A stretch of DNA of 51,569 bases from Brevibacterium iodinum ATCC 49514 (GCF_900169265.1 NZ_FXYX01000024.1:1-51569); one strand, 5' to 3'. Positions 1-8,182 are shown, counted from the stretch's first letter. Numbers and translations: made by a program. Notes: generated by a model from the sequence alone, not told the origin.

Positions 1-2
1 CC

Positions 3-95
3 TATCACCGGAAGCGTCGACAGCGACGTTTGGGTAAACTGACCCCGGTTGAATACGAGCTTGTTCACCAAAAGGCCGTCGCCCTGGCGGCATAA
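3..95 (+). pseudogene. IS3-family transposase OrfB, C-terminal remnant
   Basis: The reading frame enters from the left edge and gives about 30 residues ending in a TAA at 93-95. The peptide contains YHRKRRQRRLGKLTPVEYE, the pattern at the extreme C-terminus of IS3-family OrfB (DDE integrase) proteins, where YxxRRxHxxLGxLTPxEYE is usual. The catalytic domain would lie to the left of the window, so I cannot tell whether the upstream gene is intact. No terminal inverted repeat is obvious right after the stop; instead an oppositely oriented OrfA fragment follows. It may be the end of an intact element or a relic; the flanking scraps favour a relic. Confidence 0.7.
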
Positions 96-116
96 ACCCA
101 GGAGTCAACCAAACCT

Positions 117-245
117 TCAGCAGTCCCGACCGAGTTCGTTCGCAACACGGGTGATCGCTCCGTTCGCGGTGTCGGGGTCGGCCTGGGCATGGATGACGAG
201 CTCGACGGCACGAGCCTTGAGTTCGTCGGTGTATTTCACTGGCAA
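117..245 (-). pseudogene. IS3-family transposase OrfA, N-terminal remnant
   Basis: On the minus strand a frame beginning with a TTG reads [18 protein letters not shown] and later [13 protein letters not shown] before a TGA. This matches the start of IS3-type OrfA proteins (HTH_Tnp_1), where K(Y/F)xxELKxRAVELV is followed by a helix-turn-helix starting AITRVAxELG. The frame stops at the point where the second helix of the HTH should begin, so only about 42 residues of a protein of roughly 100 remain. A GAAGGAG-like sequence lies just upstream of the start, so the 5' end of the gene is preserved. It faces the OrfB remnant, so the two do not form one element in their present arrangement. Confidence 0.65.
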
Positions 246-287
246 GAGAGAATCTCCTTCTTCCAATCTCCCTGCCTCTATTATCCC

Positions 288-556
288 CGGGGCGACTCAG
301 CTCGGCACAAGCAGTTCAGTCTGGCGTCGGATATGGCTGTCTACTTCTGTGATCCCGCGAGCCCGTGGCAACGGGGCAGCAACGAGAATACCAACGGATT
401 GCTCCGGCAGTATTTCCCGAAGGGTACCGACCTCAGTGTCCATGGTCCCGTCGATCTGGAACATGTTGCACAGGAGCTCAACGGTCGCCCACGTAAACGC
501 TCGGCTGGGATACCCCAGCCGAGCGTTTACGTGATCTAATTGCTATCAATCAATAG
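288..556 (+). pseudogene. IS30-family transposase, 3' remnant with a frameshift
   Basis: The frame reads [20 protein letters not shown], then [20 protein letters not shown] and LNGRPRK. These are the hallmarks of the C-terminal part of IS30-family DDE transposases, including the last catalytic Glu region (NENTNG). Shortly after RPRK the frame is lost. Shifting by one base restores [14 protein letters not shown] and a TAG at 554-556, which is the usual IS30 ending. One A is therefore missing near 496. The N-terminal two thirds of the gene is absent; the match begins near 288. This is a dead 3' fragment. Confidence 0.85.
490..533. repeat. Perfect 20-bp inverted repeat inside the IS30 remnant
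   Basis: Arms at 490-509 and 514-533 are exact reverse complements around a 4-base loop (ATAC). The sequence falls in the codons for [13 protein letters not shown] of the IS30 transposase, so it may be partly coding coincidence. The stem is much longer and more perfect than coding constraint needs. It has no T-run after it in either direction. Confidence 0.8.
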
Positions 557-590
557 CTGTGTTGCGACAACCCATTGAAACCGCCCACTT
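557..590 (+). repeat. Probable right terminal inverted repeat of the IS30 relic
   Basis: Directly after the restored transposase stop comes a stretch containing TGTTGCGACAACCCATTGAA and then accgcc. IS30-family elements commonly end with a GTTGCGAC...TTGAAA-type terminal repeat right after the transposase gene. The left partner is not in the window, so the exact boundary is uncertain. Confidence 0.45.
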
Positions 591-628
591 CCGGCGGGCC
601 GCTTCTGTCTCTGTCAGGCTCGAGTCTC

Positions 629-1453
629 TCAGAGTTCGACCTGGCGGTTGACGTCCTTGTACAGCAGGTAGCGGAAGCGTCCGGGCCCTCCGGCATAGCA
701 GGCCTGCGGGCAGAAGGCGCGCATGGAGATGAAGTCGCCCTCCTGCACCTCGACCCAGTCGCCGTTGAGACGGTAGACGGCCTTGCCCTCGAGCACGTAG
801 AGGCCGTGCTCCATCTCGTGGGTCTCCGCGAACGGGATGACCGCTCCGGCTTCGAAGGTGACGATGTTGACGTGCATGTCGTAGGCGAGGTCGTCCGGGT
901 CGAGCGGGCGGGTCGTGCGCCAGCGTCCGTCGGTTCCGGGCATCGGCGACGGTTCGACATCGGCTTCGTTGCCGAACTTCGCCTCAGGAGTCAGTCCCGC
1001 CACGGGCTGGTAGCGTTTGCGCACCCAGTGGAAGCGGGCCGCCTCGGCGCCGGTGGACGTCGCCGACCACGTCGATCCGGCGGGCAGGAACGCGAACCCA
1101 CCCGGAGTCAGCGTATGCGCGGTGCCCTCATGGGTGACCTCGAGCGTTCCGGCCATGACGAAGAGGAACCCTTCGACCTCGGGCTGCGGTTCCGGCGCCT
1201 GCGAGCCGCCGCCGGGTGCGACTTCGAGGATCGTCTGCGAGAACGTCACCGCTCCCCCGGCCACGGGCTTGCTCAGCACCCACGACCGGGTCCCGGTCCA
1301 CTCGGGCAGATTCGAAGTGACGATATCGCGCATCACTCCGCGCGGGATGACCGTATAGGCCTCGGTCACCAACGCGCGGTCGGTGAGCAGATCGGACTGC
1401 GGCGGGTGGCCGCCGGTCGGGGCCCAGTAGGTGTACGGGTCGGTCGTCGTCAT
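629..1453 (-). CDS. allE: (S)-ureidoglycine aminohydrolase
   Basis: Converts (S)-ureidoglycine to (S)-ureidoglycolate and ammonia in the cytosol, a late step of allantoin breakdown. The 274-residue length is that of the bicupin family (YlbA/AllE/UGlyAH). The C-terminal cupin carries E210-x-H212-x3-H216 and, 34 residues on, Q250 in CPQACYAGG. This is the spacing of the Mn ligands known in the plant enzyme (E235, H237, H241, Q275). The N-terminal cupin lacks the His set, as usual. ATG is preceded by GGAG at good spacing. It lies 33 bases after the DUF6986 gene on the same strand, so the two are probably one transcript. It is the last gene of the purine cluster before the IS scraps. The substrate-producing allantoate amidohydrolase is not in the window. 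Confidence 0.9.
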   Translation of the reverse strand: MTTTDPYTYWAPTGGHPPQSDLLTDRALVTEAYTVIPRGVMRDIVTSNLPEWTGTRSWVLSKPVAGGAVTFSQTILEVAPGGGSQAPEPQPEVEGFLFVMAGTLEVTHEGTAHTLTPGGFAFLPAGSTWSATSTGAEAARFHWVRKRYQPVAGLTPEAKFGNEADVEPSPMPGTDGRWRTTRPLDPDDLAYDMHVNIVTFEAGAVIPFAETHEMEHGLYVLEGKAVYRLNGDWVEVQEGDFISMRAFCPQACYAGGPGRFRYLLYKDVNRQVEL

Positions 1454-1486
1454 GTGCGGGGTCTCCTTCGGTCGGTGGTCGTCTGC

Positions 1487-2800
1487 TCAGTCGAGCGAGC
1501 CGGTGCGGGCGAGCTGCCCGAGTTGGGGGAGGCTGAGGTTCGTCCGCGAGGTCACGAACTCCTCGGTGTGGGCGCCGCAGACGAGCCCCCGGTCGAGGTA
1601 GCGGGCGAGCGCCTTTGCGGTGGCGGGTTCGTCGAGGACAGTCGAATCTGCCTTGAACACGTAGTCGTGCAGGCGCTGAGCCGCCCGTGCCCCGCCTTCG
1701 CGGTAGAAGGCGAAGGTCGCCAAGAACCGAGTCGGCAGCTGGTGCGGGTGCAGGTCCCAGCCCTGGTAGATCCCCCGCTTGAGGTGGCGGCGGACGAGGC
1801 CGGCGTGCAGCGCCCACGCATGGTGGACCTCTGCGGGTTCGCCGAGCGGGAGGATGTTCGTCGACCCGTCGGAGAGGTGGACTCCGGTGCCGGCGACGGC
1901 GAGCATCATCTGGTTCTTCGCGAAGTCCGCGACCGGATGGTCCATCGCCTGGTAGGCCGCGGCCACGCCCATCGACGCCGAATAGTCATACGTTCCGTAG
2001 TGCAGCGAAGTCACGCGTCCGGCCCCGGCCTGCAGGGACGCCGCCAGTGGCACGGTGCCGTCGGCGGCGAGGACGATCTGCGGGGTCTCGACCTGGATCT
2101 CGAACGTGATCGTCCCCTCGCCGAGGCTGTGCTCGGCTTCCAGCGCCCGCGCGGCGAGCACCATCGCCCTCACCTGATCGACGGTGCTGACCTTCGGGAG
2201 GGTGAGTACGAGGTTCTCCGGCAGTCGGCCGCCAGCCTTGATGAGCTCCGACAGGAACAGATCGAGGGTGCGCAGGCCGCGCTCCCGGGTCGCCTTCTCC
2301 ATGCATTTGAACCGGATGCCGACGAAGCCGGGGGCGCCCTTCTCGGTGCGACCGGCCACCGCATCGCGGGCGGCCTGGACGACCCACCGGTCCTCGGTCT
2401 CATCGCCCTGATCGCCGAATCCGTCTTCGAAGTCCAGACGCAGGTCCTCGATCGGTTCGCGTTCGAGCTTTGCGGTGACCGCCTCGGCGAGGAGTTCGGC
2501 CTCCCTGGCCACCTGGTGGATGCTGGCCCCCTGACCGGGGATCGCGGGACCGGATTCCTTCCGGGCGGCGGTGATGACGCGTTCGGCCAGCTGCAGCATT
2601 CCGCCATGGGCCTCGACGCACTCGAGCGCCTGCTGTCCCCACTGATACGGCAGGTCCGCGCTCGTGCGGTGACCGGGGACGTAGACGGTGTGGACGGGTT
2701 GGCGGACGTCGCGTTCCCCGGGGTATGCGGTCGCCAGAAGCTCGTCCGTGTCCCCCAGCAGTGAGTCGATATCGGCCAGTGTTGATCGTTCCACTTTCAC
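1487..2800 (-). CDS. DUF6986-type HpcH/HpaI aldolase/citrate-lyase-like protein
   Basis: A 437-residue protein that I place in the aldolase/citrate lyase-like TIM-barrel family now called DUF6986. Supporting segments are DLRLDFEDGFG (acidic pair near residues 122-126), FEIQVETPQ (a Glu of the metal-site type, as in QVE of citrate lyase beta and malate synthases), VTSLHYGTYDYSASMG, and ALHAGLVRRHLKRGIYQGWD. The chemistry is not established; relatives act on C-C bonds next to carboxylates, often with Mg and glyoxylate, pyruvate or acyl-CoA. In this neighbourhood a role in using glyoxylate is reasonable but inferred. The start is a GTG preceded by a purine-rich AGAGAAAGAGA; a second GTG two codons on is possible. 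It lies upstream of allE and downstream of a 36-codon ORF and the promoter region shared with iclR. Confidence 0.7.
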   Translation of the reverse strand: MKVERSTLADIDSLLGDTDELLATAYPGERDVRQPVHTVYVPGHRTSADLPYQWGQQALECVEAHGGMLQLAERVITAARKESGPAIPGQGASIHQVAREAELLAEAVTAKLEREPIEDLRLDFEDGFGDQGDETEDRWVVQAARDAVAGRTEKGAPGFVGIRFKCMEKATRERGLRTLDLFLSELIKAGGRLPENLVLTLPKVSTVDQVRAMVLAARALEAEHSLGEGTITFEIQVETPQIVLAADGTVPLAASLQAGAGRVTSLHYGTYDYSASMGVAAAYQAMDHPVADFAKNQMMLAVAGTGVHLSDGSTNILPLGEPAEVHHAWALHAGLVRRHLKRGIYQGWDLHPHQLPTRFLATFAFYREGGARAAQRLHDYVFKADSTVLDEPATAKALARYLDRGLVCGAHTEEFVTSRTNLSLPQLGQLARTGSLD

Positions 2801-2902
2801 ATTCTCTTTCTCTGCACGGGGTTCGACGGCGAGGCGGCGGTGCCGGGCCTGGCCTCATTGTCTCTCATTCACCACCGCCTGGCACGGAGGCTCTCTGGGG
2901 TT

Positions 2903-3013
2903 TCAGGACGAGAACTCGGCGACCGCCTCGGCGACCTTCTTCGCGACTTCCGGGTCGAAGACGGAGGGGATGACGCAGCCGGGGATGGAGTATCCGGGGC
3001 TGGTGGCGACCAT
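2903..3013 (-). CDS. Small 36-residue ORF with strong RBS
   Basis: The ATG is preceded by AAGGAGG nine bases upstream, one of the best ribosome sites in the window. The ORF runs 36 codons to TGA and includes SIPGCVIPSVFDPEVAKKVA followed by EAVAEFSS. The second half is an amphipathic helix rich in A, E, K and V with codon use like its neighbours. The FDPEVAKKVAEAVAE part resembles the C-terminal helix of actinobacterial malic enzymes, so it could be a gene tail that has gained a start; this is a weak resemblance from memory. It sits as first ORF of the transcription unit that continues with DUF6986 about 100 bases later. Function unknown. Confidence 0.45.
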   Translation of the reverse strand: MVATSPGYSIPGCVIPSVFDPEVAKKVAEAVAEFSS

Positions 3014-3045
3014 GGGCAACATCCTCCTTCATATCGAGTTTTCGT

Positions 3046-3075
3046 ATTATGGATAAAAACTTTTGCCTAGCGGAA
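3046..3075 (-). promoter_or_regulatory. Putative promoter of the small ORF-DUF6986-allE unit
   Basis: Read on the minus strand, a CATAAT -10-like hexamer (3046-3051) lies 18 bases from a weak TTCCGC -35 candidate. The 11-mer CGTATTATGGA (plus strand) covering the -10 is repeated exactly at the hyi promoter (15733-15743). The spacer contains an imperfect palindrome, GG-N2-AAAA...TTTT-N2-CC. A shared -10 context suggests joint control of the two units. Confidence 0.4.
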
Positions 3076-3099
3076 ATACTAGTTGGTGTCAGTGAATTC

Positions 3100-3113
3100 G
3101 GAAAGTTTCTTCC
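3100..3113. promoter_or_regulatory. GGAA-N6-TTCC operator candidate at iclR
   Basis: GGAA-AGTTTC-TTCC lies 62 bases before the iclR start, between it and the divergent DUF6986 unit. The same 14-bp design occurs at 8711, 15741 and, with one mismatch, 23583. IclR-family operators such as TGGAAAT-N-ATTTCCA are of this type. This fits autoregulation plus control of the divergent genes. Confidence 0.5.
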
Positions 3114-3174
3114 ATTTGAGGACTAGACTGAACGCAGTTTCACTGCCGAGACTCCCACAGATTAAGGAACATCG

Positions 3175-3954
3175 ATGAGCAGCAAGGACACCCCGGCGAT
3201 CCGCCAGTCCAAGGGCGGCGTACAGTCCGTCGAACGTGCATTCGGACTGCTGGAGTGCATTGCGAACTCCGCGGGCTCGGCAACGCTGAGCCATATCGCC
3301 GCGGACGTCAATCTGCCGCTGCCGACGATCCACCGTCTGCTCAACACCCTGGTCAACCTCGGTGTGGTCCGACAGCTGCCCGATCGCGGCTATGCGCTCG
3401 GACCCGGGCTGGTCCGCCTCGGCGATATCGCCGGCTCGCAGCTCGGCGCGATTGCGCGGCCCTATCTGCGCGAGCTCGTCGCCGAACTCGGGGAGTCGGC
3501 GAATGTGGCAACGATGGACGGAGACATGGTCGTCTACGTCGATCAGGTCGCGTCGGATCGACAAATGAGGATGTTCACCGAGGTGGGACGCCGCGCCCAT
3601 ATGCACGCCACGGGGGTCGGCAAGGCCATCCTCGCGGGCCTCGACTCCGAGCAGGTGAGGCATATCGCGACCACCGCGGGCATGCCCACCCCCACGGAAT
3701 ACAGCATCGGGACGATCGACGGTCTCGAGGCCGAGCTCGAGCGCATCCGCGAACGCGGCTATGCCATCGACGAACAGGAGCAGGAGCTCGGAGTGCGCTG
3801 CTTCGCCATGGCCATCCCCGACTCCCCCGCTCCCTTGGCGATCTCCGTATCGGGGCCGATCAGCCGCGTCGACCAGTCGTTCGCCGATCGCGCGGTCCCG
3901 CTGCTCAAAGACGCGGCCGCCCGCATCTCCGCAGAGATGCAGAGCGGCCGCTGA
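3175..3954 (+). CDS. IclR-family transcriptional regulator of purine catabolism
   Basis: 259 residues with the classic IclR layout. The N-terminal winged helix (about 16-75) reads SVERAFGLLECIANS, then LSHIAADVNLPLPTIHRLLN, a clear helix-turn-helix. The effector-binding domain (about 85-255) includes HATGVGKAILAGL, ERGYAIDEQEQELGVRCFA and APLAISVSGP, all family signatures. ATG is preceded by AAGGA at six bases. It is divergent from the DUF6986-allE unit and convergent with aceE. Relatives such as AllR sense glyoxylate or allantoin intermediates and repress purine genes; placing it as the local regulator is inference from context and the repeated boxes. Effector not deducible. Confidence 0.88.
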   Translation: MSSKDTPAIRQSKGGVQSVERAFGLLECIANSAGSATLSHIAADVNLPLPTIHRLLNTLVNLGVVRQLPDRGYALGPGLVRLGDIAGSQLGAIARPYLRELVAELGESANVATMDGDMVVYVDQVASDRQMRMFTEVGRRAHMHATGVGKAILAGLDSEQVRHIATTAGMPTPTEYSIGTIDGLEAELERIRERGYAIDEQEQELGVRCFAMAIPDSPAPLAISVSGPISRVDQSFADRAVPLLKDAAARISAEMQSGR

Positions 3955-3973
3955 CTTCAGTTCTCCGATCGGG

Positions 3974-6721
3974 TCAGGAGTCTCCGCCGGCCGTTCCCGA
4001 GGTGCCGGCGTTGACGTCGTTGAGACGATAACGTCGAGCCGCCTCGGCGGGGACGGACCCGTCGATCTCACCGCGCTTGGCGAGCAGCTGCAGGGTGCGC
4101 ACGACCATCGAGTGCGCGTCGATCTTGAAGTGCCGGCGAGCGGCGGCACGGGTGTCGGAGAAGCCGAACCCATCGGCGCCCAGCGTCGCGAAATCATGGT
4201 CGAGGAACGGCCGGATGAGATCCGGCTGGGTCGAGTCGAAATCGCTCGTGGCCACGATCGGCCCCGGCCGACCTTCCAGCTTCTGTCGCACATAGGGCAC
4301 GCGATCCGCGGCCTCGTCGTCGCCTGCGGCCGCGTTGAGTTCCGCGGCTTCGCATTCGAGACCGTCGCGGCGCAGCTGCGCCCACGAAGTCACCGACCAC
4401 ACGGCGGCGTCGACGCCCCAGTCGGCTGAGAGCAGGTCCCGGGCTTCGAGCGCCCAGGGCACTGCCACACCGGAGGCGAGCAGCTGCGCTTGCGGACGGT
4501 CGCCCGGTGCCGCCTCGGCGACGCGGTGGATCCCCTTGAGGATGCCTTCGACGTCGACGTCCTCGGGTTCGGCGGGCTGGAGCATCGGCTCGTTGTACAC
4601 GGTGAGGTAGTACATGACGTTGCGCTCGTCCTCGCCGAGGTCGTGCTCGCCGTACATGCGGTGCAGACCGTCGCGGACGATATGCCCGATCTCGTAGCCG
4701 TAGGCAGGATCATAGACGCGCACGGCCGGGTTCGTGGCCGCGAGCACCGGGGAATGCCCGTCGGCGTGCTGCAGCCCTTCTCCGGTCAGGGTCGTCCGTC
4801 CGGCGGTGGCGCCGATGATGAACCCGCGGGTCATCTGGTCGCCGGCGGCCCAGAAGGCGTCGCCGGTGCGCTGGAACCCGAACATCGAGTAGAACACGTA
4901 GATCGGGATCATCGGTTCGCCGTGGGTGGAGTACGCGGTTCCGGCTGCGGTGAACCCGGCGGCGGCACCGGCCTCGTTGATGCCCACGTGGAGGAGCTGA
5001 CCGCTGGTCGCCTCCTTGTAGGAGAGGAACATCTCGCGGTCGACGGCGAGGTAGTTCTGGCCGTTCGGGTTGTAGATCTTCGCGGTCGGGAAGAACGCGT
5101 CGATGCCGAAGGTGCGGGCCTCATCGGGGATGATAGGCACGATCCGCTCGCCCAGCCCCTTCTCTCGCATGAGGTCCTTGAGCAGCCGGACGAAGGCCAT
5201 CGTCGAGGCGGCCATCTGCTGCCCCGAGCCCTTCTTCGTCTGTGCGAACGCCTTGTCGCTGGGCGCGGGCAGGGTGATCTTGTTGTGCTCGGGTTTGCGT
5301 GCCGGCAGGAATCCGCCGAGCTGACGCCGGCGGTCGAGCATGTACTGGATCTCCTCGGAGTCCTTACCCGGATGGTAGTAGGGCACCGCGTACGGGTCTT
5401 CGTCGATGACCTTGTCGCTGATCGGGATGTCCATCCGATCGCGGAACGCCTTGACGTCTTCGGCGGTGAACTTCTTCATCTGGTGGGTGGCGTTGCGGGA
5501 CTCGAACGTCGTGCCCAGTCCGTAGCCCTTGACGGTCTGGACGAGGATGACGGTGGGTTTGCCCTTGGTGTTCACGGCCTTCTGGTAGGCGGCGAAGACC
5601 TTGTGGTAGTCGTGGCCGCCGCGCTTGAGGTTCCAGATGTCGTCATCGGTCAGATGGTCGACGAGCCCCTTCGTCGCGGGGGTCCGACCGAAGAAGTTGT
5701 CGCGGATGAAGCCGCCGGATTCGGCCTTGAAGGTCTGGTAGTCCCCGTCGAGGGTCTCGTTCATGATCTTCACGAGGTCACCGGTGCGGTCCTTGGCCAG
5801 CAGGTCGTCCCATTCGCGGCCCCACAGCACCTTGATGACGTCCCAGCCGGCGCCGGTGAAGGTCGCTTCGAGCTCCTGGACGATCTTGCCGTTTCCGCGC
5901 ACGGGTCCGTCGAGGCGCTGGAGGTTGCAGTTGATGACGAAGGTGAGGTTGTCCAGTCCTTCGTTCGCGGCCAGCTGCAGGGCACCGCGCGATTCGGGTT
6001 CGTCCATCTCGCCGTCGCCGAGGAACGCCCAGACCCGCTGGTCCGAGGTGTCGGAGATGCCGCGGTTGTGGAGGTAGCGGTTCATCTGCGCCTGATAGAT
6101 CGCGTTGATCGGGCCCAGACCCATCGACACGGTCGGGAACTGCCAGAATTCCGGCATCAGCCGCGGGTGCGGATACGAGCTCAGTCCGTGCGGGGCGCGT
6201 GAGACCTCCTGCCGGAACCCGTCGAGGTCGGCCTCGGTCAGGCGGCCCTCGAGGAACGCTCGAGCGTACATCCCCGGTGAGGCATGGCCCTGGAAGAAGA
6301 CCTGATCGCCGCCGCCGGGATGGTCCTGGCCGCGGAAGAAGTTGTTGAATCCGATTTCGTAGAGCGTGGCCGCACCCGCGTAGGTGGAGATGTGTCCGCC
6401 CACGGAGATCTCGGGCCGCTGTGCCCGGTGGACGAGCATGGCGGCGTTCCAGCGCAGCCATCGGCGGAAGCGGCGTTCGACCTTCTCCTCGCCGGGATAG
6501 AACGGCTCCTGGTCGACGGGGATCGTGTTGACGTAGTCAGTGGTGGTGACCTTGGGCTGGGCGACGGAGTTCGTGGCCGCGCGTGCACGCAGCGCCTCCA
6601 TGATCTCGGCCGCGCGCTGGGTTCCGCGCGCGTCGACGAGCCCTTCCCAGGACTCGATCCATTCAGCGACCTCTTCGTCGGTGATTCCCCTCGGACTCGT
6701 CGAGGTTGTGTCCTGTGTCAT
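3974..6721 (-). CDS. aceE: Pyruvate dehydrogenase E1 component, homodimeric (AceE type)
   Basis: 915 residues, the normal length for the single-chain E1 that decarboxylates pyruvate with thiamine diphosphate and passes the acetyl group to the lipoyl E2. The ThDP/Mg motif begins G235-D-G-E-M-D-E and ends in the INCN..LDG segment about 30 residues on. [15 protein letters not shown] and [15 protein letters not shown] are typical AceE N-terminal segments, and [20 protein letters not shown] marks the pyrimidine domain. Start supported by AAGGAA at eight bases. It follows pucL on the same strand, separated by a 13-bp hairpin, and ends 20 bases from iclR in the opposite sense. No E2 or E3 genes are nearby. 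Whether this is the only aceE of the genome or a second copy recruited to the purine cluster cannot be decided here. Confidence 0.96.
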   Translation of the reverse strand: MTQDTTSTSPRGITDEEVAEWIESWEGLVDARGTQRAAEIMEALRARAATNSVAQPKVTTTDYVNTIPVDQEPFYPGEEKVERRFRRWLRWNAAMLVHRAQRPEISVGGHISTYAGAATLYEIGFNNFFRGQDHPGGGDQVFFQGHASPGMYARAFLEGRLTEADLDGFRQEVSRAPHGLSSYPHPRLMPEFWQFPTVSMGLGPINAIYQAQMNRYLHNRGISDTSDQRVWAFLGDGEMDEPESRGALQLAANEGLDNLTFVINCNLQRLDGPVRGNGKIVQELEATFTGAGWDVIKVLWGREWDDLLAKDRTGDLVKIMNETLDGDYQTFKAESGGFIRDNFFGRTPATKGLVDHLTDDDIWNLKRGGHDYHKVFAAYQKAVNTKGKPTVILVQTVKGYGLGTTFESRNATHQMKKFTAEDVKAFRDRMDIPISDKVIDEDPYAVPYYHPGKDSEEIQYMLDRRRQLGGFLPARKPEHNKITLPAPSDKAFAQTKKGSGQQMAASTMAFVRLLKDLMREKGLGERIVPIIPDEARTFGIDAFFPTAKIYNPNGQNYLAVDREMFLSYKEATSGQLLHVGINEAGAAAGFTAAGTAYSTHGEPMIPIYVFYSMFGFQRTGDAFWAAGDQMTRGFIIGATAGRTTLTGEGLQHADGHSPVLAATNPAVRVYDPAYGYEIGHIVRDGLHRMYGEHDLGEDERNVMYYLTVYNEPMLQPAEPEDVDVEGILKGIHRVAEAAPGDRPQAQLLASGVAVPWALEARDLLSADWGVDAAVWSVTSWAQLRRDGLECEAAELNAAAGDDEAADRVPYVRQKLEGRPGPIVATSDFDSTQPDLIRPFLDHDFATLGADGFGFSDTRAAARRHFKIDAHSMVVRTLQLLAKRGEIDGSVPAEAARRYRLNDVNAGTSGTAGGDS

Positions 6722-6744
6722 ATCGAGGTTTCCTTCTCACGGGG

Positions 6745-6779
6745 TCCGGGCTCCCGGAACAGTACCCCGGGAGCCCGGA
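6745..6779 (-). terminator. Strong hairpin between pucL and aceE
   Basis: Perfect 13-bp arms (6745-6757 and 6767-6779) with a 9-base loop. It lies 36 bases past the pucL stop and 23 bases before the aceE start on the transcribed strand. There is no T-run after it, so it may act as a partial terminator, an attenuator or a 3'-end stabiliser that lowers aceE relative to the urate genes. Confidence 0.65.
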
Positions 6780-6815
6780 GATGGAAAGCCTGTCTCAGCA
6801 GGTGATGTTCAGATC

Positions 6816-7703
6816 TCAGCAGAAGCCGGCGACCTGTGCCCATGCGTCCTTGTTCTCGTCGACGCCTTCACGGGTGAAGGTGGCTTCGATGAGGCCGTAG
6901 GGGCGGTCGGCGACGATGAAGACCTCGTTCGGATTCTCGAGTCCGAAACGTTCGATGTCATAGAGGAAGTGGTGCTTGTTCGGGCAGGAGAAGCGGATCT
7001 CGTCGATCTCCGGCACAGCCTCGATGACCTTCTCGCCCATCTGGTACAGCGTGTGCTGCAGGGCGTGGGAGAAGTGGTCGGTGAAGGATTCGAGGATGAT
7101 CTCCTTGACCTTGGTGTACACGGCCTCGAAGTCGAGGTCGGTGGTGTTGTAGATCCAGCGGGTGGCGATATCGGTGGCCAGGATCCGGTCCTCGGTCTCC
7201 GGCAGAGTCGTGTACTTATCCTTCGGATAGCCGACGAATCCCGATTCCGTGGTCTTGAGCACGGTGAGTCCGTTGAAGCCGGAGATCAGCGTGTCCTTGT
7301 CGCCGTCACGGGTGAAGATGACGGTGCGGACCTCGGGTGCGGACTTGAAGAACGAGTGCTTGTGGTCGTTGATCCGGTCCCAGCCGTATTCTTCGGCTTC
7401 CCAGCGTCCGCCGGTGACCCAGTCGAAGCTTGACGTGAAGTGGTCGGCCAGACCCATGAGGAACTGTTCGGGCGAGCTCACGCCCAGCTCCTTGGCCTTC
7501 GCGAAGACCGTGTTCTTCTGGGTGTCGGTGGCGACGACGTGTTCGTTGCTGCCTTCGGTGTGAGCGGTCTCGAAGTCGCCCCACAGCTGCGAGGTGACGT
7601 TGAGATCGCGGATCTCGTGGCGATCGGAATCGCGGTAGACCCGCATGAGTCGGTTCTCCGCCTTGCCGTACTGGTTCGATGTCAGTCGGACCTTGCTGCT
7701 CAT
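6816..7703 (-). CDS. pucL: Urate oxidase (uricase)
   Basis: Oxidises urate with O2 to 5-hydroxyisourate and H2O2, without cofactor. The 295 residues form the two tandem T-folds of the family. The catalytic residues are recognisable: K14 in QYGKAEN, T59-D60 in ATDTQKNTV, and H244 in CPNKHHFLYD. Other family segments are SFFKSAPEVRTV and SGFNGLTVLKTTESGF. ATG is preceded by GGAGGAAG at suitable spacing. It is third in the order OHCU decarboxylase, HIU hydrolase, uricase, with a 155-base gap before it. The protein ends in GFC rather than a peroxisomal-type tail, as expected in a bacterium. The H2O2 produced gives meaning to the peroxiredoxin gene 2.4 kb away. Confidence 0.97.
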   Translation of the reverse strand: MSSKVRLTSNQYGKAENRLMRVYRDSDRHEIRDLNVTSQLWGDFETAHTEGSNEHVVATDTQKNTVFAKAKELGVSSPEQFLMGLADHFTSSFDWVTGGRWEAEEYGWDRINDHKHSFFKSAPEVRTVIFTRDGDKDTLISGFNGLTVLKTTESGFVGYPKDKYTTLPETEDRILATDIATRWIYNTTDLDFEAVYTKVKEIILESFTDHFSHALQHTLYQMGEKVIEAVPEIDEIRFSCPNKHHFLYDIERFGLENPNEVFIVADRPYGLIEATFTREGVDENKDAWAQVAGFC

Positions 7704-7858
7704 TTTCTTCCTCCAGTTCGTCGGCGTGCGAGCCTGCGCACACCGTGACCATTCGATTGGCGAGGCCTGCCGGATGGGACCGGTCGGCTTCGGCGGTTTG
7801 TTGAGGATGGAGATCCTGCAGGGGGCCTGCTTCCCCTGATAGCGGTTGTGGGCGCGGC

Positions 7859-8182
7859 TCAGCTGCCGCGGTAGGTGCTGTAGGCGAAGGGGCTGAGCAG
7901 CAGCGGAATGTGATAGTGCTCCTGGCCGGCTTGGACGGTGAAGTCGATGGTGACGACGGGGTGGAAGTGATCGATCTCCCGGGCCGCGAAGTAGTCGCCG
8001 GTGCCGAAGACGATCCGGTAGTCCCCCGGCTCGAGGTGATCGGGACCGAAGTCGGAGACCCTCCCGTTGTCGTCGGTGCGGGCCGAGACGATGACCTCGT
8101 CACCGGAGTAGAGCGTGACCTCGAGGTCGGCGGCCGGGGTGCCGACCATCGAGTCGAGGGCGTGGGCGGTGATGAAGCTCAT
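7859..8182 (-). CDS. pucM: 5-hydroxyisourate hydrolase (transthyretin-like)
   Basis: Hydrolyses 5-hydroxyisourate to OHCU in the cytosol. The 107 residues carry the active-site set H7 (AHALD), R41 (NGRVSD), H91 (YHIPLLLSP) and the diagnostic C-terminal YRGS tetrapeptide, which separates true HIU hydrolases from transthyretins. Its ATG overlaps the OHCU decarboxylase stop in an ATGA, so the two are translationally coupled. The 155-base gap to pucL contains a short CAGGGG/CCCCTG stem but no other ORF. Confidence 0.97.
   Translation of the reverse strand: MSFITAHALDSMVGTPAADLEVTLYSGDEVIVSARTDDNGRVSDFGPDHLEPGDYRIVFGTGDYFAAREIDHFHPVVTIDFTVQAGQEHYHIPLLLSPFAYSTYRGS

Noticed and set aside
557..628. 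An intrinsic terminator after allE
   Set aside because: A weak GCCCGC/GTGGGC stem followed by GGTTTC is visible, but it merges with the IS30 end and is too short to call.
575..2764. A 729-codon plus-strand open frame over allE and the DUF6986 gene
   Set aside because: It is the antisense shadow of two well-supported genes; composition is Arg/Gly/His-rich with no known motif. The same holds for the other long antisense frames, such as 4490-6202, 18420-19943 and 39646-41799.
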